Below, piece by piece: positions 1-8,882 of a DNA stretch of 42,787 nt (position 1 is its first letter; the number at the start of each line of letters is the position of its first letter). This DNA comes from an uncultured Lachnospiraceae bacterium (GTDB lineage Bacteria > Bacillota > Clostridia > Lachnospirales > Lachnospiraceae), in the NCBI GenBank assembly GCA_947629385.1, contig CANRDO010000028.1:1-42787 (forward strand), in the 5' to 3' direction. Both the position numbers and the translations under genes were made by a program. The notes under the pieces are model-generated. The model saw only the letters and a list, made by a program, of their open reading frames with translations. It did no database searches and was not told where the DNA came from.

Positions 1-1
1 C

Positions 2-30
2 TTGTCAATCCGAATTTCCTGTTGTATAAT
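2..30 (+). promoter_or_regulatory. Sigma-A-type promoter of tRNA-Gly
   Basis: TTGTCA at 2-7 and a perfect TATAAT at 25-30 are separated by 17 bases. The tRNA begins nine bases after the -10 box, so transcription would start at or just before the mature 5' end. Confidence 0.85.
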
Positions 31-38
31 GCTGATAT

Positions 39-109
39 GCGGATATAGTTCATTGGTAGAACACCAGCTTCCCAAGCTGGATAGGCGGGTTCGATTCCCG
101 TTATCCGCT
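39..109 (+). tRNA. tRNA-Gly (anticodon CCC)
   Basis: The full cloverleaf can be folded: acceptor stem GCGGATA/TATCCGC, D arm GTTC/GAAC, anticodon stem CCAGC/GCTGG with loop TTCCCAA giving anticodon CCC, and a T arm with loop TTCGATT. The discriminator is T and no CCA is encoded. It reads GGG codons. A T-rich stretch follows (110-127), but no hairpin terminator is visible before the convergent topoisomerase gene, whose stop codon lies only 17 bases away. Confidence 0.95.
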
Positions 110-126
110 TTTTTCTATGCTCTTTT

Positions 127-2364
127 TCAGCGCGCCTTCGTCCCCTTCGAGTCGCGCGAACCGATGCGAAGCCGGTTGATGTGCACCGGCTTGTCGGCGA
201 ACGTCACCTCCGGGCACTCCCCGCCCTCCAGCCAGTAGACCGCCGAGAGCTCGTCGCCCGCGCCGAGCTTCATGCCGCGCACGCCGATCGCCGTCTTTTT
301 CTTGAGCGGGATCTCGGCTGCCGGGAAGCGCAGGAAATAGCCGGCCTTCGTCGCCAGCACCAGATGCGCCTGCTCGTGCGCCGCGTGCACCTCGAGCACC
401 GCGTCGCCGTCCTGCAGCTTCGTCGCCGCGATCGTCCGCTTGGACACCACGTCAAACTCGCAGCCCTCCACCTGCTTCACCATCGCCTGCTTTGTGACAA
501 AGGTGAGCACGGTGTCCTTGATATCGTTCAGCGCCATCACCGAGACAAAATTCTCCTCGGCGCTGTCGTAATTGCAGAGGTTGTCAACCGGCGTGCCCTT
601 GTCCCGGAACTTGCCGAACGGCACGTCGAGGACTTTCAGCAGATGCGCCTTGCCGGCGTCCGTAAAGACGCAGACACGGTCCGTGTTCAGACAGTGGATC
701 ACGAAGCGCTGCTCCGTGTCCGCCGCATCCTTGTTGCGCTCGTAGGTCGCCTCGTCGATCGTGCGCACATAGCCGAAGCGATCCATCAGGAACACGACCG
801 GCATCTCCTCAATCTTCTGCTCCTCGAGCACGATCTCCTCCGCGTTCTCGATCGCCGTCCTTCTCGGCCTGCAAAATTCCCGCTTAAACGCATCCAGCTC
901 CTTGATGATGACCGCGGCCATCGAATCGTAATTGTTCAGGATGTCCTGGTAGCGCGCGATGTTCGCAAGCGTCGTCTCATGCTCCTTCATCAGTACCTCG
1001 ACCTCGAGGCCGATCAGGCGATACAGGCGCATGTCGAGGATCGCGTTCGCTTGCGCCTCGGTGAACAGAAGCTTTGCCGCCAGCTTTTTCGACTTCTCGC
1101 TCTTGAATTTGATGCCGTCCGTGACGCCCTCCACGAGGCAGGCCTTCACCTGGTCCCGACTCTTGCTGCCGCGCAGGATCTCGATAATCAGATCGATCAC
1201 GTCGCAAGCACGGATCAGGCCCTCCTGGATCTCCTTCTTCTTCTCTTCTTTCTCGAGCAGGTTCTGGTACTTGCGCGTTGCCAGCTCGAACTGGAAATCC
1301 ACATGGTACTCGAGGATCTGCCGCAGCCCGAGCGTCTCCGGCCTGCCGTCCGCGACCGCGAGCATGTTCACGCCGAAGGTGTCCTCCAGCTTCGTTTTCT
1401 TGTAGAGCAGATTCTGAAGCCGCTCGATGTCCGCGCCCTTTCGAAGCTCCAGCACGATGCGGATGCCTTCCTTCGAGGACTGATTTGAGATATCGACGAT
1501 GTCCGTCGTCTTCTTCGTCTCGATCAGCGCTGCAATGTCATTCAGGAACTTCCCGATGTTCACGCCGATCATCGTGTACGGGATCTCCGTGATCACGAGG
1601 CGCTCCTTTCCACCCTTCGCCTTCTCGATTTCCACTTTCCCGCGGATGCGGATCTTGCCCTGTCCGCTCTCGTAGATCGCCGGGAGCTCGTCCTTGTTCA
1701 CGATAATACCGCCGGTCGGGAAATCCGGACCCTTGATGTATTTCATCAGGCCCTCGGTCGTGATCTTGTTGTTGCGGATCATCGCCTTGACCGCGTCGAT
1801 CACCTCGGCCAGATTGTGCGTCGGGATCGAAGTCACCATGCCGACCGCGATGCCGTCCGACCCGTTCACGAGCAGATTCGGAATGCGCACCGGCAGCACC
1901 AGCGGCTCCCGCTCCGTCTCGTCGAAGTTCGGGCCAAAGTCCACGACGTCCTTGTCCAGATCCGCAAGGAACGCGTCCTGCGTCACCTTCTCCAGCCGCG
2001 CCTCCGTGTAGCGCATCGCGGCCGCCCCGTCTCCCTCGATCGAGCCGAAATTGCCGTGCCCGTCCACGAGCGTCATGCCCTTCTTGAAATCCTGCGCCAT
2101 CACGACGAGCGCCTCGTAGATCGAGCTGTCGCCGTGCGGATGGAACTTACCCATCGTGTCGCCGACGATACGCGCGCACTTTCGGTACGGCCTGTCGTAG
2201 CGGATCCCAAGCTCATACATGTCGTAGAGCGTCCGCCTCTGCACCGGCTTCAGCCCGTCCCTCACGTCCGGCAGCGCGCGTGAAATGATAACGCTCATCG
2301 CGTAGTCGATGAATGATTTCTGCATGATGTCAGAATATTCCGCTCTGATTATTTGTTCATCCAT
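127..2364 (-). CDS. parC: DNA topoisomerase IV subunit A (ParC/GyrA family)
   Basis: This is the DNA breakage-reunion subunit of a type IIA topoisomerase that works with the ParE-like protein encoded just upstream. At 745 residues it is a normal length. The N-terminal winged-helix region has the quinolone-resistance segment HPHGDSSIYEA (about residues 75-85), with Ser80 and Glu84 in the wild-type positions. The catalytic tyrosine is Tyr119 in AAMRYTEARL. The C-terminal 250 residues hold beta-pinwheel repeats (for example near FGYVRT and KAGYFLRF), but I find no GyrA box (QxRGGKG), so topoisomerase IV is favoured over gyrase. I chose the ATG at 2364 because GGGAG lies eight bases upstream; an earlier in-frame TTG at 2379 has no such site. 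It lies 79 bases after parE, probably in one operon. Confidence 0.9.
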   Translation of the reverse strand: MDEQIIRAEYSDIMQKSFIDYAMSVIISRALPDVRDGLKPVQRRTLYDMYELGIRYDRPYRKCARIVGDTMGKFHPHGDSSIYEALVVMAQDFKKGMTLVDGHGNFGSIEGDGAAAMRYTEARLEKVTQDAFLADLDKDVVDFGPNFDETEREPLVLPVRIPNLLVNGSDGIAVGMVTSIPTHNLAEVIDAVKAMIRNNKITTEGLMKYIKGPDFPTGGIIVNKDELPAIYESGQGKIRIRGKVEIEKAKGGKERLVITEIPYTMIGVNIGKFLNDIAALIETKKTTDIVDISNQSSKEGIRIVLELRKGADIERLQNLLYKKTKLEDTFGVNMLAVADGRPETLGLRQILEYHVDFQFELATRKYQNLLEKEEKKKEIQEGLIRACDVIDLIIEILRGSKSRDQVKACLVEGVTDGIKFKSEKSKKLAAKLLFTEAQANAILDMRLYRLIGLEVEVLMKEHETTLANIARYQDILNNYDSMAAVIIKELDAFKREFCRPRRTAIENAEEIVLEEQKIEEMPVVFLMDRFGYVRTIDEATYERNKDAADTEQRFVIHCLNTDRVCVFTDAGKAHLLKVLDVPFGKFRDKGTPVDNLCNYDSAEENFVSVMALNDIKDTVLTFVTKQAMVKQVEGCEFDVVSKRTIAATKLQDGDAVLEVHAAHEQAHLVLATKAGYFLRFPAAEIPLKKKTAIGVRGMKLGAGDELSAVYWLEGGECPEVTFADKPVHINRLRIGSRDSKGTKAR

Positions 2365-2443
2365 TCCATCTTCTCCCAATTATATCAATTCTGCAAACAA
2401 TCTGCCGCTTTCCTCAGTCAGCAGAAAATTCATTTGGTATCAT

Positions 2444-4366
2444 CTATACATCCAGCAGCGCGTCCTGCGCGTGCTCGTAGATGAACGCCTTGCGCGGCGG
2501 CACCTCCGTACCCATCAGCATCTGCGTGATACCAGACGCGATGCGCGCGTCCTCAATCTCCACGCGCTGCATCACGCGCGTCTCCGGGTTCAACGTCGTC
2601 TCCCAGAGCTGCTGGGCGTCCATCTCGCCGAGTCCCTTGTAGCGCTGCAGCGTGAAGGAGCCCTTGTGCGTCTTCCGATACTGTTCGAGCGCCTTGTCGT
2701 CGTAGAGGTACTGCTCCTTGCCCTTCGCCGGGATCACCTTGTACAGCGGCGGCATCGCGATGTAGACGTGCCCCTCGTAGATCAGCTCCGGCATGAAACG
2801 GTAGAACAAGGTCAAAAGCAGTGTGCTGATGTGCGCGCCGTCGACGTCGGCGTCCGTCATAATGACGATCTTGTCGTAGCGCAGCTTCGTGATGTCAAAA
2901 TCATTCCCGTAGCCCTCGGAAAACCCGCAGCCGAACGCGTTGATCATCGTCTTGATCTCGGCGTTCGCGAGCACCTTGTCAATGCTCGCCTTCTCCACGT
3001 TGAGGATCTTGCCGCGGATCGGAAGGATCGCCTGGTAGTTGCGGTCGCGCGCCGTCTTGGCGGAGCCGCCGGCCGAATCACCCTCCACGATAAAGATCTC
3101 ACATTTGCTGCTGTCGCGGCTCTCGCAGTTCGCAAGCTTGCCGTTGCTGTCGAACGAATACTTCTGCTTTGAGAGCAGGTTCGTCTTCGCGCGCTCCTCG
3201 GTCTTGCGGATCTTCGCCGCCTTCTCCGCGCAGGAGAGGATGCTCTTGAGCGCGTCTAAGTGCTTGTCGAAGTACAGGACGATCTCCTCGCCGGTCACCT
3301 TGCCGACCGCGCGTGCCGCGTCCTGGTTGTCGAGCTTCGTCTTCGTCTGCCCTTCGAAGCGCGGATCCGGATGCTTGATCGAGACAACGGCCGTCATGCC
3401 GTTGCGGATGTCCGCGCCCGTGAAATTGATATCTTTCTCCTTCAGAACGCCGATCTGGCGTGCGTATGCGTTCAGCACCGTCGTGAACGTCGTCTTGAAG
3501 CCGGTCAGATGCATGCCGCCCTCGGCGTTGTAGATGTTGTTGCAGAAGCCCAGCACGTTCTCATGGAACTCATTCACATACTGGAACGCTACCTCGACCT
3601 GGATTCCGTCCGCCTCACCCTTGAAATAGACCGGGTCGCAGATGGCCTCAGAGGTCTCGTTCAGCTCGCGCACGAACCCGACGATCCCCTCCGGCTCATG
3701 GAAGGTAATCTGCTCTGCGCTCTCCCCGCGCCGATCCTCAAAATAGATCGTCAGCTGCGGATTCAGATAGGCAGTCTCGTGCAGACGACTCTTCAACTCT
3801 GTCGCCGAGAAGCGCGTCTTCTCGAAAATCTCCGGATCCGGCAGAAAGCAGACCCGCGTGCCGGTCTTCTGCGTCTTCCCGATGATTGGAAGCAGCCCGT
3901 TCACAAGCTCCTGCACCGGGACGCCGCGCTCGTAGCGGTCGTGATGGATCTTGCCGCCCAGCATGACCTGTACGTCCAGCCAGGTCGACAGCGCGTTCAC
4001 GACCGAGGATCCCACGCCGTGTAGACCGCCGCTCGTCTTGTAGGACGTATCGTCAAATTTGCCGCCCGCGTGCAGCGTCGTGAAAACCAGCCGCTCCGCC
4101 GGCATACCCTTCTCGTGCATCCCGACCGGAATGCCTCGGCCGTTGTCCTCGACCGTCGCCGAACCGTCCTTCTCCAGATACACCTCGATCCTGTCGCAGT
4201 AGCCTGCCAGATGCTCGTCCACCGCGTTGTCCACGATCTCGTAGATCAGATGATTCAGACCCTTGCGTGAGACGCTTCCGATGTACATGCCCGGGCGCTT
4301 TCTGACCGCCTCGAGACCCTCCAGCACGGAAATGCTGCTCGCGTCGTAAGTGTTGCTCTTCGCCAT
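2444..4366 (-). CDS. parE: DNA topoisomerase IV subunit B (ParE/GyrB family)
   Basis: This is the ATPase subunit partnering the ParC-like protein. Its 640 residues show the GHKL ATPase motifs: EIVDNAVDEH (residues 43-52, with Glu43 and Asn47), DNGRGIP (74-80) and GGLHGVGSSVVNALS (113-127). The transducer domain follows, then the TOPRIM domain with EGDSAGGSAK (428-437), PIRGKILNVEKA (449-460) and the metal-binding TDADVDGAH (504-512). The ATG is preceded by GGGAAGAGAGT. Lachnospiraceae usually carry a separate gyrBA near the origin, so this second pair is most simply topoisomerase IV. The 116 bases upstream hold no convincing promoter, so read-through from the upstream beta-helix gene and topB is likely. 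Confidence 0.92.
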   Translation of the reverse strand: MAKSNTYDASSISVLEGLEAVRKRPGMYIGSVSRKGLNHLIYEIVDNAVDEHLAGYCDRIEVYLEKDGSATVEDNGRGIPVGMHEKGMPAERLVFTTLHAGGKFDDTSYKTSGGLHGVGSSVVNALSTWLDVQVMLGGKIHHDRYERGVPVQELVNGLLPIIGKTQKTGTRVCFLPDPEIFEKTRFSATELKSRLHETAYLNPQLTIYFEDRRGESAEQITFHEPEGIVGFVRELNETSEAICDPVYFKGEADGIQVEVAFQYVNEFHENVLGFCNNIYNAEGGMHLTGFKTTFTTVLNAYARQIGVLKEKDINFTGADIRNGMTAVVSIKHPDPRFEGQTKTKLDNQDAARAVGKVTGEEIVLYFDKHLDALKSILSCAEKAAKIRKTEERAKTNLLSKQKYSFDSNGKLANCESRDSSKCEIFIVEGDSAGGSAKTARDRNYQAILPIRGKILNVEKASIDKVLANAEIKTMINAFGCGFSEGYGNDFDITKLRYDKIVIMTDADVDGAHISTLLLTLFYRFMPELIYEGHVYIAMPPLYKVIPAKGKEQYLYDDKALEQYRKTHKGSFTLQRYKGLGEMDAQQLWETTLNPETRVMQRVEIEDARIASGITQMLMGTEVPPRKAFIYEHAQDALLDV

Positions 4367-4482
4367 ACTCTCTTCCCTTCCAAATTCAATTTTAACCGAT
4401 TTGCTATTATCTCTATCTGTGCATTCTCATTCCTGTATCATTCGGAACTCATTTCATGCGCAGCTCTTATATCAAGCACCTA

Positions 4483-5154
4483 TTATTCTTCGTACTTCTC
4501 AGCGATCTCCCCGCGCTTCTTGTAGATGGAATCCGCCGGCACCACCTCTCGCACGGACGACAGCGGATAGATGTTCGTGCGCGGCCCGACGACCGTCCCC
4601 GGGTTCAGCACCGAGCCGCAGCCGACCTCAACCTCGTCCCCGAGCATCGCCCCAAACTTTTTCAGTCCCGTCTCGATGCGCTCGTTCCCGTCCTTCACAA
4701 CGACAAGCTTCTTGTCCGACTTCACGTTGGACGTGATCGAGCCCGCGCCCATGTGCGCCTTGTAGCCGAGAATCGAATCCCCGACATAGTTGTAATGCGG
4801 CACCTGCACCTTGTTGAACAGCACCACGTTCTTCAGCTCCGTAGAGTTGCCGACCACGGCGCCCTCGCCGACGATCGCGTTGCCGCGGATGAACGCGCAG
4901 TGTCGCACCTCGGCGTTCTTTCCGATGATCGCCGGTCCGATGATGGAGGCCGTCTTCGCCACCTTTGCCGACTTCGCGATCCAGACGTTCTCCTCCACGC
5001 GGTCGTACTCTTCCGGCGAGAGCGTCGCGCCAAGCTCAATGATGAACGCGCCGATCTTCGGCAGCACCGCCCACGGATAGATCGCGCCCTTGAACAGCTC
5101 CGCCGCGATCGTCTCATTCAAATTGAATAAATTGTCTATTTTACAATTCTCCAT
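4483..5154 (-). CDS. Left-handed beta-helix (hexapeptide repeat) protein, GlmU C-domain-like
   Basis: The 223-residue protein is mostly hexapeptide repeats of the left-handed parallel beta-helix fold (segments such as AKVAKTASIIGPAIIGKNAEV and GSGSV-like turns near GCGSVLNPGTVVGPRTNIYP). It resembles the acyltransferase half of GlmU or glucose-1-phosphate thymidylyltransferase C-terminal domains, but has no nucleotidyltransferase N-domain (no GxGTRM motif). The substrate is unknown; acyl transfer from an acyl-CoA to a sugar nucleotide is the family precedent. I placed the start at the ATG at 5154, five bases after GGGAGG; the upstream in-frame start would add 15 basic residues without a ribosome site. 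It sits between topB and parE on the same strand. Confidence 0.8.
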   Translation of the reverse strand: MENCKIDNLFNLNETIAAELFKGAIYPWAVLPKIGAFIIELGATLSPEEYDRVEENVWIAKSAKVAKTASIIGPAIIGKNAEVRHCAFIRGNAIVGEGAVVGNSTELKNVVLFNKVQVPHYNYVGDSILGYKAHMGAGSITSNVKSDKKLVVVKDGNERIETGLKKFGAMLGDEVEVGCGSVLNPGTVVGPRTNIYPLSSVREVVPADSIYKKRGEIAEKYEE

Positions 5155-5217
5155 CTCTGCCTCCCACCTGTCTCTCTTCTTTCTCCATACCTTCCTCACT
5201 CCGGCACAACATTGTCT

Positions 5218-7557
5218 CTACTCTGCTGTGCTGACGGTACTCTTTGCATCCTTGCCCGCTGTATTTTTCTTACTTCGGGATGTGCCTCCCGACCGGCTGT
5301 ATTTTCCCGTCCGCGCAGGACTGCTTTGCCTGTAATACTTCGCCGCCTCGTCGAACAGCGGCCGCATCGCGTACTGATTGTTCAGCCCCAGCACGCCCTC
5401 TGTGCGCGAGCGGATGAAATGCTCCAGCTTCGTCATATACTCGTCGCCCGTGATCGTGCCCTCGGCCACATAGGTCAGCCCCTTCTCCCAGCTCGCAGTC
5501 AGCTCCGGGTTCAGCAGGGAACGGATCGAATAAAACACGACGTCGTAGATCATCTCGCCCTGAAGCGTCGGGGAGAGGATCTGCGTCTTCTTGTTCAGCG
5601 CAATGTATTTGTTTGCGATCAGCTTTTTCAGGATCTCGGCTCGCGTCGCGCTCGTGCCGATTCCCGAGCCCTTGATCTGCGCCCGCAGCTCCTCATCCTC
5701 GATGAGCTGCCCCGCGTTCTCCATCGCCAGGATCATCGAGCCTGAATTGTAGCGTTTCGGCGGGGAGGTCTCTCCCTCCCTGAGTTTGAGCGCCCGCACC
5801 GGAAGCTCCATGCCTTTTCTCAGATGCTTCATCGTCTCCAGAAATTCCGTGCCGAGCTGCGTCTCCTCTGCATCCCCGCCGGCGGATCCGGCGTCCGCGG
5901 CGTCGGAAAGCGCCCCGGCTTCCTGTCCGCCGTCAGGCAAATCTGATCCGTCAACCGTCTGCGACGGGCCCTGCGCGCCGCTCACACCGTCCACACTCTC
6001 GGCCTGCGCCTTTCTCGCGCGCTTCTCATTCGGATTTCCGGCCACCTTAAAATAGCCCTCCTCCAGCAGCACCTTGAACGCGAAGAAGAATTTCTCCTTC
6101 CCCATCCTTGTGATCATGCTGATCTTCTGGAACTCCGCCGCCGGATAAAAGATGCTCAAGAACCGGCGCACGACCGCCGCGTACACGCCGAACGCGTTCC
6201 CCTTGAGCGAGCCGAGCGCATTCAGCCCCTGCCCGGTCGGGATGATCGCGTAGTGATCCGTGATCTGCTTGTCGTTCACATAGCGTGTCTTTGCGATCCC
6301 CTTGTACGTTCCCTTTTCCAATATCTCCTGCGCAAATTCTGCGGCCGGCCCGAACCTTCGAAGCCCGGATATATTCTTGTAAATCTCCTTGGCCACCGCG
6401 TTCGAGAGCACTCTCGCGTCCGTCCTCGGGTACGTGACCAGCTTTTTCTCGTATAATTCCTGCACGATCCGCAGCGTCTCGTCCGGGCTGATCTTGAACA
6501 TGCGCGAGCACTCGTTCTGCAGCTCCGCGAGGTTGTACAGAAGCGGCGGATTCTTTTTCTCTTTTTTCTTCTCGATCGAGTCGATCGTCGTCACCGCTGT
6601 CCCCGGACCGGACGATCCTCCCAAAGCTTCCTGCAGCTTCGGCCCGGAATCTGTCCCTGCAAAGCTGTCAGCATGCCCTGAAGCAGCTGAGGCAACTGTC
6701 TGTCCGGGCTCTGGCGCACCGCCGAGCAGCCGCGCGATCAGCTCCTCGGCGTCCTTCCTCTCCTTGAAGCCGTTCTCCTTGTAGAGCTTCGGCGAGAGAT
6801 AGTAATCCGAGCCCTCCACGGCGCGGAACTCGCCCTCGAGCATCCTGCCCTCAAGCTCCACGCTCTGCAGCACCCGGTAGAACGGCGTCTTCACAAACTG
6901 TCGGATCTCCCGCTCGCGCCGCACCACCATGCCGAGCACGCAGGTCATCACACGACCGACCGAGACGACCGCGTATTTCGTCCCAAGATAATTTGAGATT
7001 GCGTTGCCGTATTTCAGCGTCAGCAGCCGCGAGAAGTTAATCCCCATCAGATAGTCTTCCTTCGCGCGCAGATACGCGGCCGAAGAGAGATTGTCGTAGC
7101 AGGACAGATCCTTCGCCTCCGCGATCCCGCGGTGGATCTCCTCCTCCGTCTGCGAATCGATCCAGACGCGCTTGCGCTGCTTGCCCTCCACGCCTGCCAT
7201 CTGCTCCACAAGGCGGTAGATGTATTCTCCCTCGCGCCCGGAATCCGTACAGACATAGATCGTATCGACGTCCCCGCGGTTCAGCAGGCCGCTGACGATC
7301 GTGAACTGCTTCTTCACCGCCGGGATCACCTCGTACAGGAAATTCTCCGGCAGAAACGGCAGCGTGCTCAGACTCCAGCGCTTGTACTTCTCATCGTAGA
7401 CCTCCGGATAGCTCATCGTCACCAGATGGCCGACGCACCAGGTCACCACATAGGAATCCGACTCCAGGTACCCGTCGCCGCGTCTCATATTCTCTTTTAA
7501 CGCCTTCGCGAACTCCTGCGCCACGCTCGGCTTCTCCGCGATGAAGAGCTGTTTCAT
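5218..7557 (-). CDS. topB: DNA topoisomerase III (type IA)
   Basis: This type IA topoisomerase cuts one DNA strand and passes the other through, and acts mainly in decatenation and recombination intermediates. The TOPRIM domain begins MKQLFIAEKPSVA, with the metal-binding DSGREGE at residues 105-111. The active-site tyrosine is Tyr376 in LVTYPRTDARVLS. At 779 residues it is longer than usual (family typically about 650-720) because of two low-complexity Gly/Ala/Ser-rich insertions, about residues 279-325 (ahead of the catalytic tyrosine) and 515-570. No C-terminal zinc fingers are seen; the tail is a Ser/Thr/Lys-rich basic stretch. The ATG at 7557 has GGAGGGG upstream. It has its own promoter overlapping an inverted repeat. 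Confidence 0.93.
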   Translation of the reverse strand: MKQLFIAEKPSVAQEFAKALKENMRRGDGYLESDSYVVTWCVGHLVTMSYPEVYDEKYKRWSLSTLPFLPENFLYEVIPAVKKQFTIVSGLLNRGDVDTIYVCTDSGREGEYIYRLVEQMAGVEGKQRKRVWIDSQTEEEIHRGIAEAKDLSCYDNLSSAAYLRAKEDYLMGINFSRLLTLKYGNAISNYLGTKYAVVSVGRVMTCVLGMVVRREREIRQFVKTPFYRVLQSVELEGRMLEGEFRAVEGSDYYLSPKLYKENGFKERKDAEELIARLLGGAPEPGQTVASAASGHADSFAGTDSGPKLQEALGGSSGPGTAVTTIDSIEKKKEKKNPPLLYNLAELQNECSRMFKISPDETLRIVQELYEKKLVTYPRTDARVLSNAVAKEIYKNISGLRRFGPAAEFAQEILEKGTYKGIAKTRYVNDKQITDHYAIIPTGQGLNALGSLKGNAFGVYAAVVRRFLSIFYPAAEFQKISMITRMGKEKFFFAFKVLLEEGYFKVAGNPNEKRARKAQAESVDGVSGAQGPSQTVDGSDLPDGGQEAGALSDAADAGSAGGDAEETQLGTEFLETMKHLRKGMELPVRALKLREGETSPPKRYNSGSMILAMENAGQLIEDEELRAQIKGSGIGTSATRAEILKKLIANKYIALNKKTQILSPTLQGEMIYDVVFYSIRSLLNPELTASWEKGLTYVAEGTITGDEYMTKLEHFIRSRTEGVLGLNNQYAMRPLFDEAAKYYRQSSPARTGKYSRSGGTSRSKKNTAGKDAKSTVSTAE

Positions 7558-7607
7558 CCGACCCCTCCAAAAACAACATCTGGTGTCCGTGTTTCCTCCG
7601 TGACACA

Positions 7608-7646
7608 AATAAGACTGTCACGGAAAAATTCCATAACAGTCTTATT
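7608..7646. repeat. Perfect 11-bp inverted repeat overlapping the topB promoter
   Basis: AATAAGACTGT at 7608-7618 is the exact reverse complement of ACAGTCTTATT at 7636-7646, with a 17-base spacer. The right arm overlaps the -10 box of the proposed topB promoter and the expected start site lies inside it. It may be an operator, a 5' stem-loop in the topB leader, or the transcription terminator of asd, which ends 28 bases away; there is no long T run on either strand to settle this. Confidence 0.7.
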
Positions 7647-7673
7647 ATACGTTATCTTATCTGTTTTTGGCAA
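7644..7673 (-). promoter_or_regulatory. Promoter of topB
   Basis: On the minus strand TTGCCA (7668-7673) and TATAAT (7644-7649) are separated by 18 bases. The -35 box lies immediately after the asd stop codon. Confidence 0.65.
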
Positions 7674-8762
7674 CTAATTTTTTGCGGCAATGTATCCCTT
7701 CGCCTTCAGGGTCTCCGCGCAGAGCACCGCTCCGCCTGCCGCGCCGCGCACCGTATTGTGGGACAGCCCTACGAACTTGAAATCGTAGACTGAATCCTCG
7801 CGGATGCGCCCGATCGACACGCCCATGCCGTTCTCATAGTCCACGTCGAGCTTCACCTGCGGACGGTTGTCGTCCTGCATATACTGGATGAACTGCTTCG
7901 GGGCGCTCGGAAGGTTCAGCTCCTGCGGCAGTCCGCGGTAATTCTCCAGCTTCTCAATCAGCTGCTCCTTCGTCGGCTTCTTGCGGAACTTGACAAACGC
8001 GGCCGCCGTGTGGCCGTTGAGCACCGGCACGCGGATGCACTGGCAGGTGATCTTAGGCTCTGCTGCCGGGACGATCTGTCCGTTCTCCACCTTGCCCCAG
8101 ATGCGCAGCGGCTCTTTCTCGCTCTTCTCCTCCTCGCCGCCGATGTAAGGGATCACGTTCTCCACCATCTCCGGCCAGTCCTTGAAGGTCTTGCCCGCGC
8201 CCGAGATCGCCTGATATGTCGTCGCGACCACCTCGTAAGGCTCAAACTCCATCCACGCGCTCAGCGCCGGCGCGTAGCTCTGGATCGAGCAGTTCGGCTT
8301 CACCGCGATGAACCCGCGCTTCGTGCCGAGACGCTTCTTCTGCGACTCGATCACCTCGAAATGCTCCGGGTTGATCTCCGGGATCACCATCGGCACATCC
8401 GGCGTCCAGCGGTGCGCGCTGTTGTTTGACACGACCGGCGTCTCCGTCTTCGCGTAGGCCTCCTCGATCGCGCGGATCTCGTCCTTGGACATATCAACCG
8501 CCGAGAACACAAAGTCTACCTCGGCCGCTACCTTTTCCACCTCATTGACATTCATGACGATCAGCTTCTTGACCGCCTCCGGCATCGGCGTCGTCATCTT
8601 CCAGCGACCGCCGACCGCCTCCTCGTAAGTCTTCCCGGCGCTGCGCGGGCTCGCCGCCACCACAACAACCTCAAACCACGGATGGTTCTCAAGCAGGGAG
8701 ATAAATCTCTGCCCTACCATACCTGTCGCTCCCAGAATTCCAACTCTCAGCTTCTTCTCCAT
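7674..8762 (-). CDS. asd: Aspartate-semialdehyde dehydrogenase (archaeal/fungal-type)
   Basis: The enzyme reduces aspartyl phosphate to aspartate semialdehyde with NADPH, the branch point for lysine/diaminopimelate, threonine and methionine synthesis. The 362-residue protein opens with the Rossmann motif GILGATGMVGQRF, has the catalytic cysteine in KPNCSIQ (Cys158) and the active-site histidine in VLNGHTAA (His251). Length and spacing match the archaeal/fungal class rather than the E. coli class. I took the ATG at 8762, preceded by GAGGAG; a longer frame upstream would add 28 charged residues that do not fit the family. It is monocistronic with its own strong promoter. Confidence 0.95.
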   Translation of the reverse strand: MEKKLRVGILGATGMVGQRFISLLENHPWFEVVVVAASPRSAGKTYEEAVGGRWKMTTPMPEAVKKLIVMNVNEVEKVAAEVDFVFSAVDMSKDEIRAIEEAYAKTETPVVSNNSAHRWTPDVPMVIPEINPEHFEVIESQKKRLGTKRGFIAVKPNCSIQSYAPALSAWMEFEPYEVVATTYQAISGAGKTFKDWPEMVENVIPYIGGEEEKSEKEPLRIWGKVENGQIVPAAEPKITCQCIRVPVLNGHTAAAFVKFRKKPTKEQLIEKLENYRGLPQELNLPSAPKQFIQYMQDDNRPQVKLDVDYENGMGVSIGRIREDSVYDFKFVGLSHNTVRGAAGGAVLCAETLKAKGYIAAKN

Positions 8763-8833
8763 TTTTTCATTCTCCTCATCTTTTCGCGCTCCGCGAGCCT
8801 TTTTGTGCTCATACGGCGCACATTTGTCTTTAT

Positions 8834-8862
8834 ACAATACACTCATTCATTTTACATGTCAA
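8834..8862 (-). promoter_or_regulatory. Promoter of asd
   Basis: A perfect TTGACA (8857-8862, minus strand) is followed after 17 bases by TATTGT (8834-8839). About 70 bases of leader precede the start codon; I see no lysine riboswitch or T-box in it. Confidence 0.75.
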
Positions 8863-8882
8863 GCACAAAATGCTTTCGTCCT

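Noticed and set aside
127..2364. Assigning the first topoisomerase pair as DNA gyrase (gyrA/gyrB)
   Set aside because: The A subunit lacks a recognisable GyrA box in its C-terminal domain, so topoisomerase IV is the better label, although clostridial annotations often mix the two.
8861..8875. AAGCA/TGCTT hairpin as terminator of the glycosyltransferase gene
   Set aside because: The stem is only five bases with no T run and overlaps the asd -35 box.
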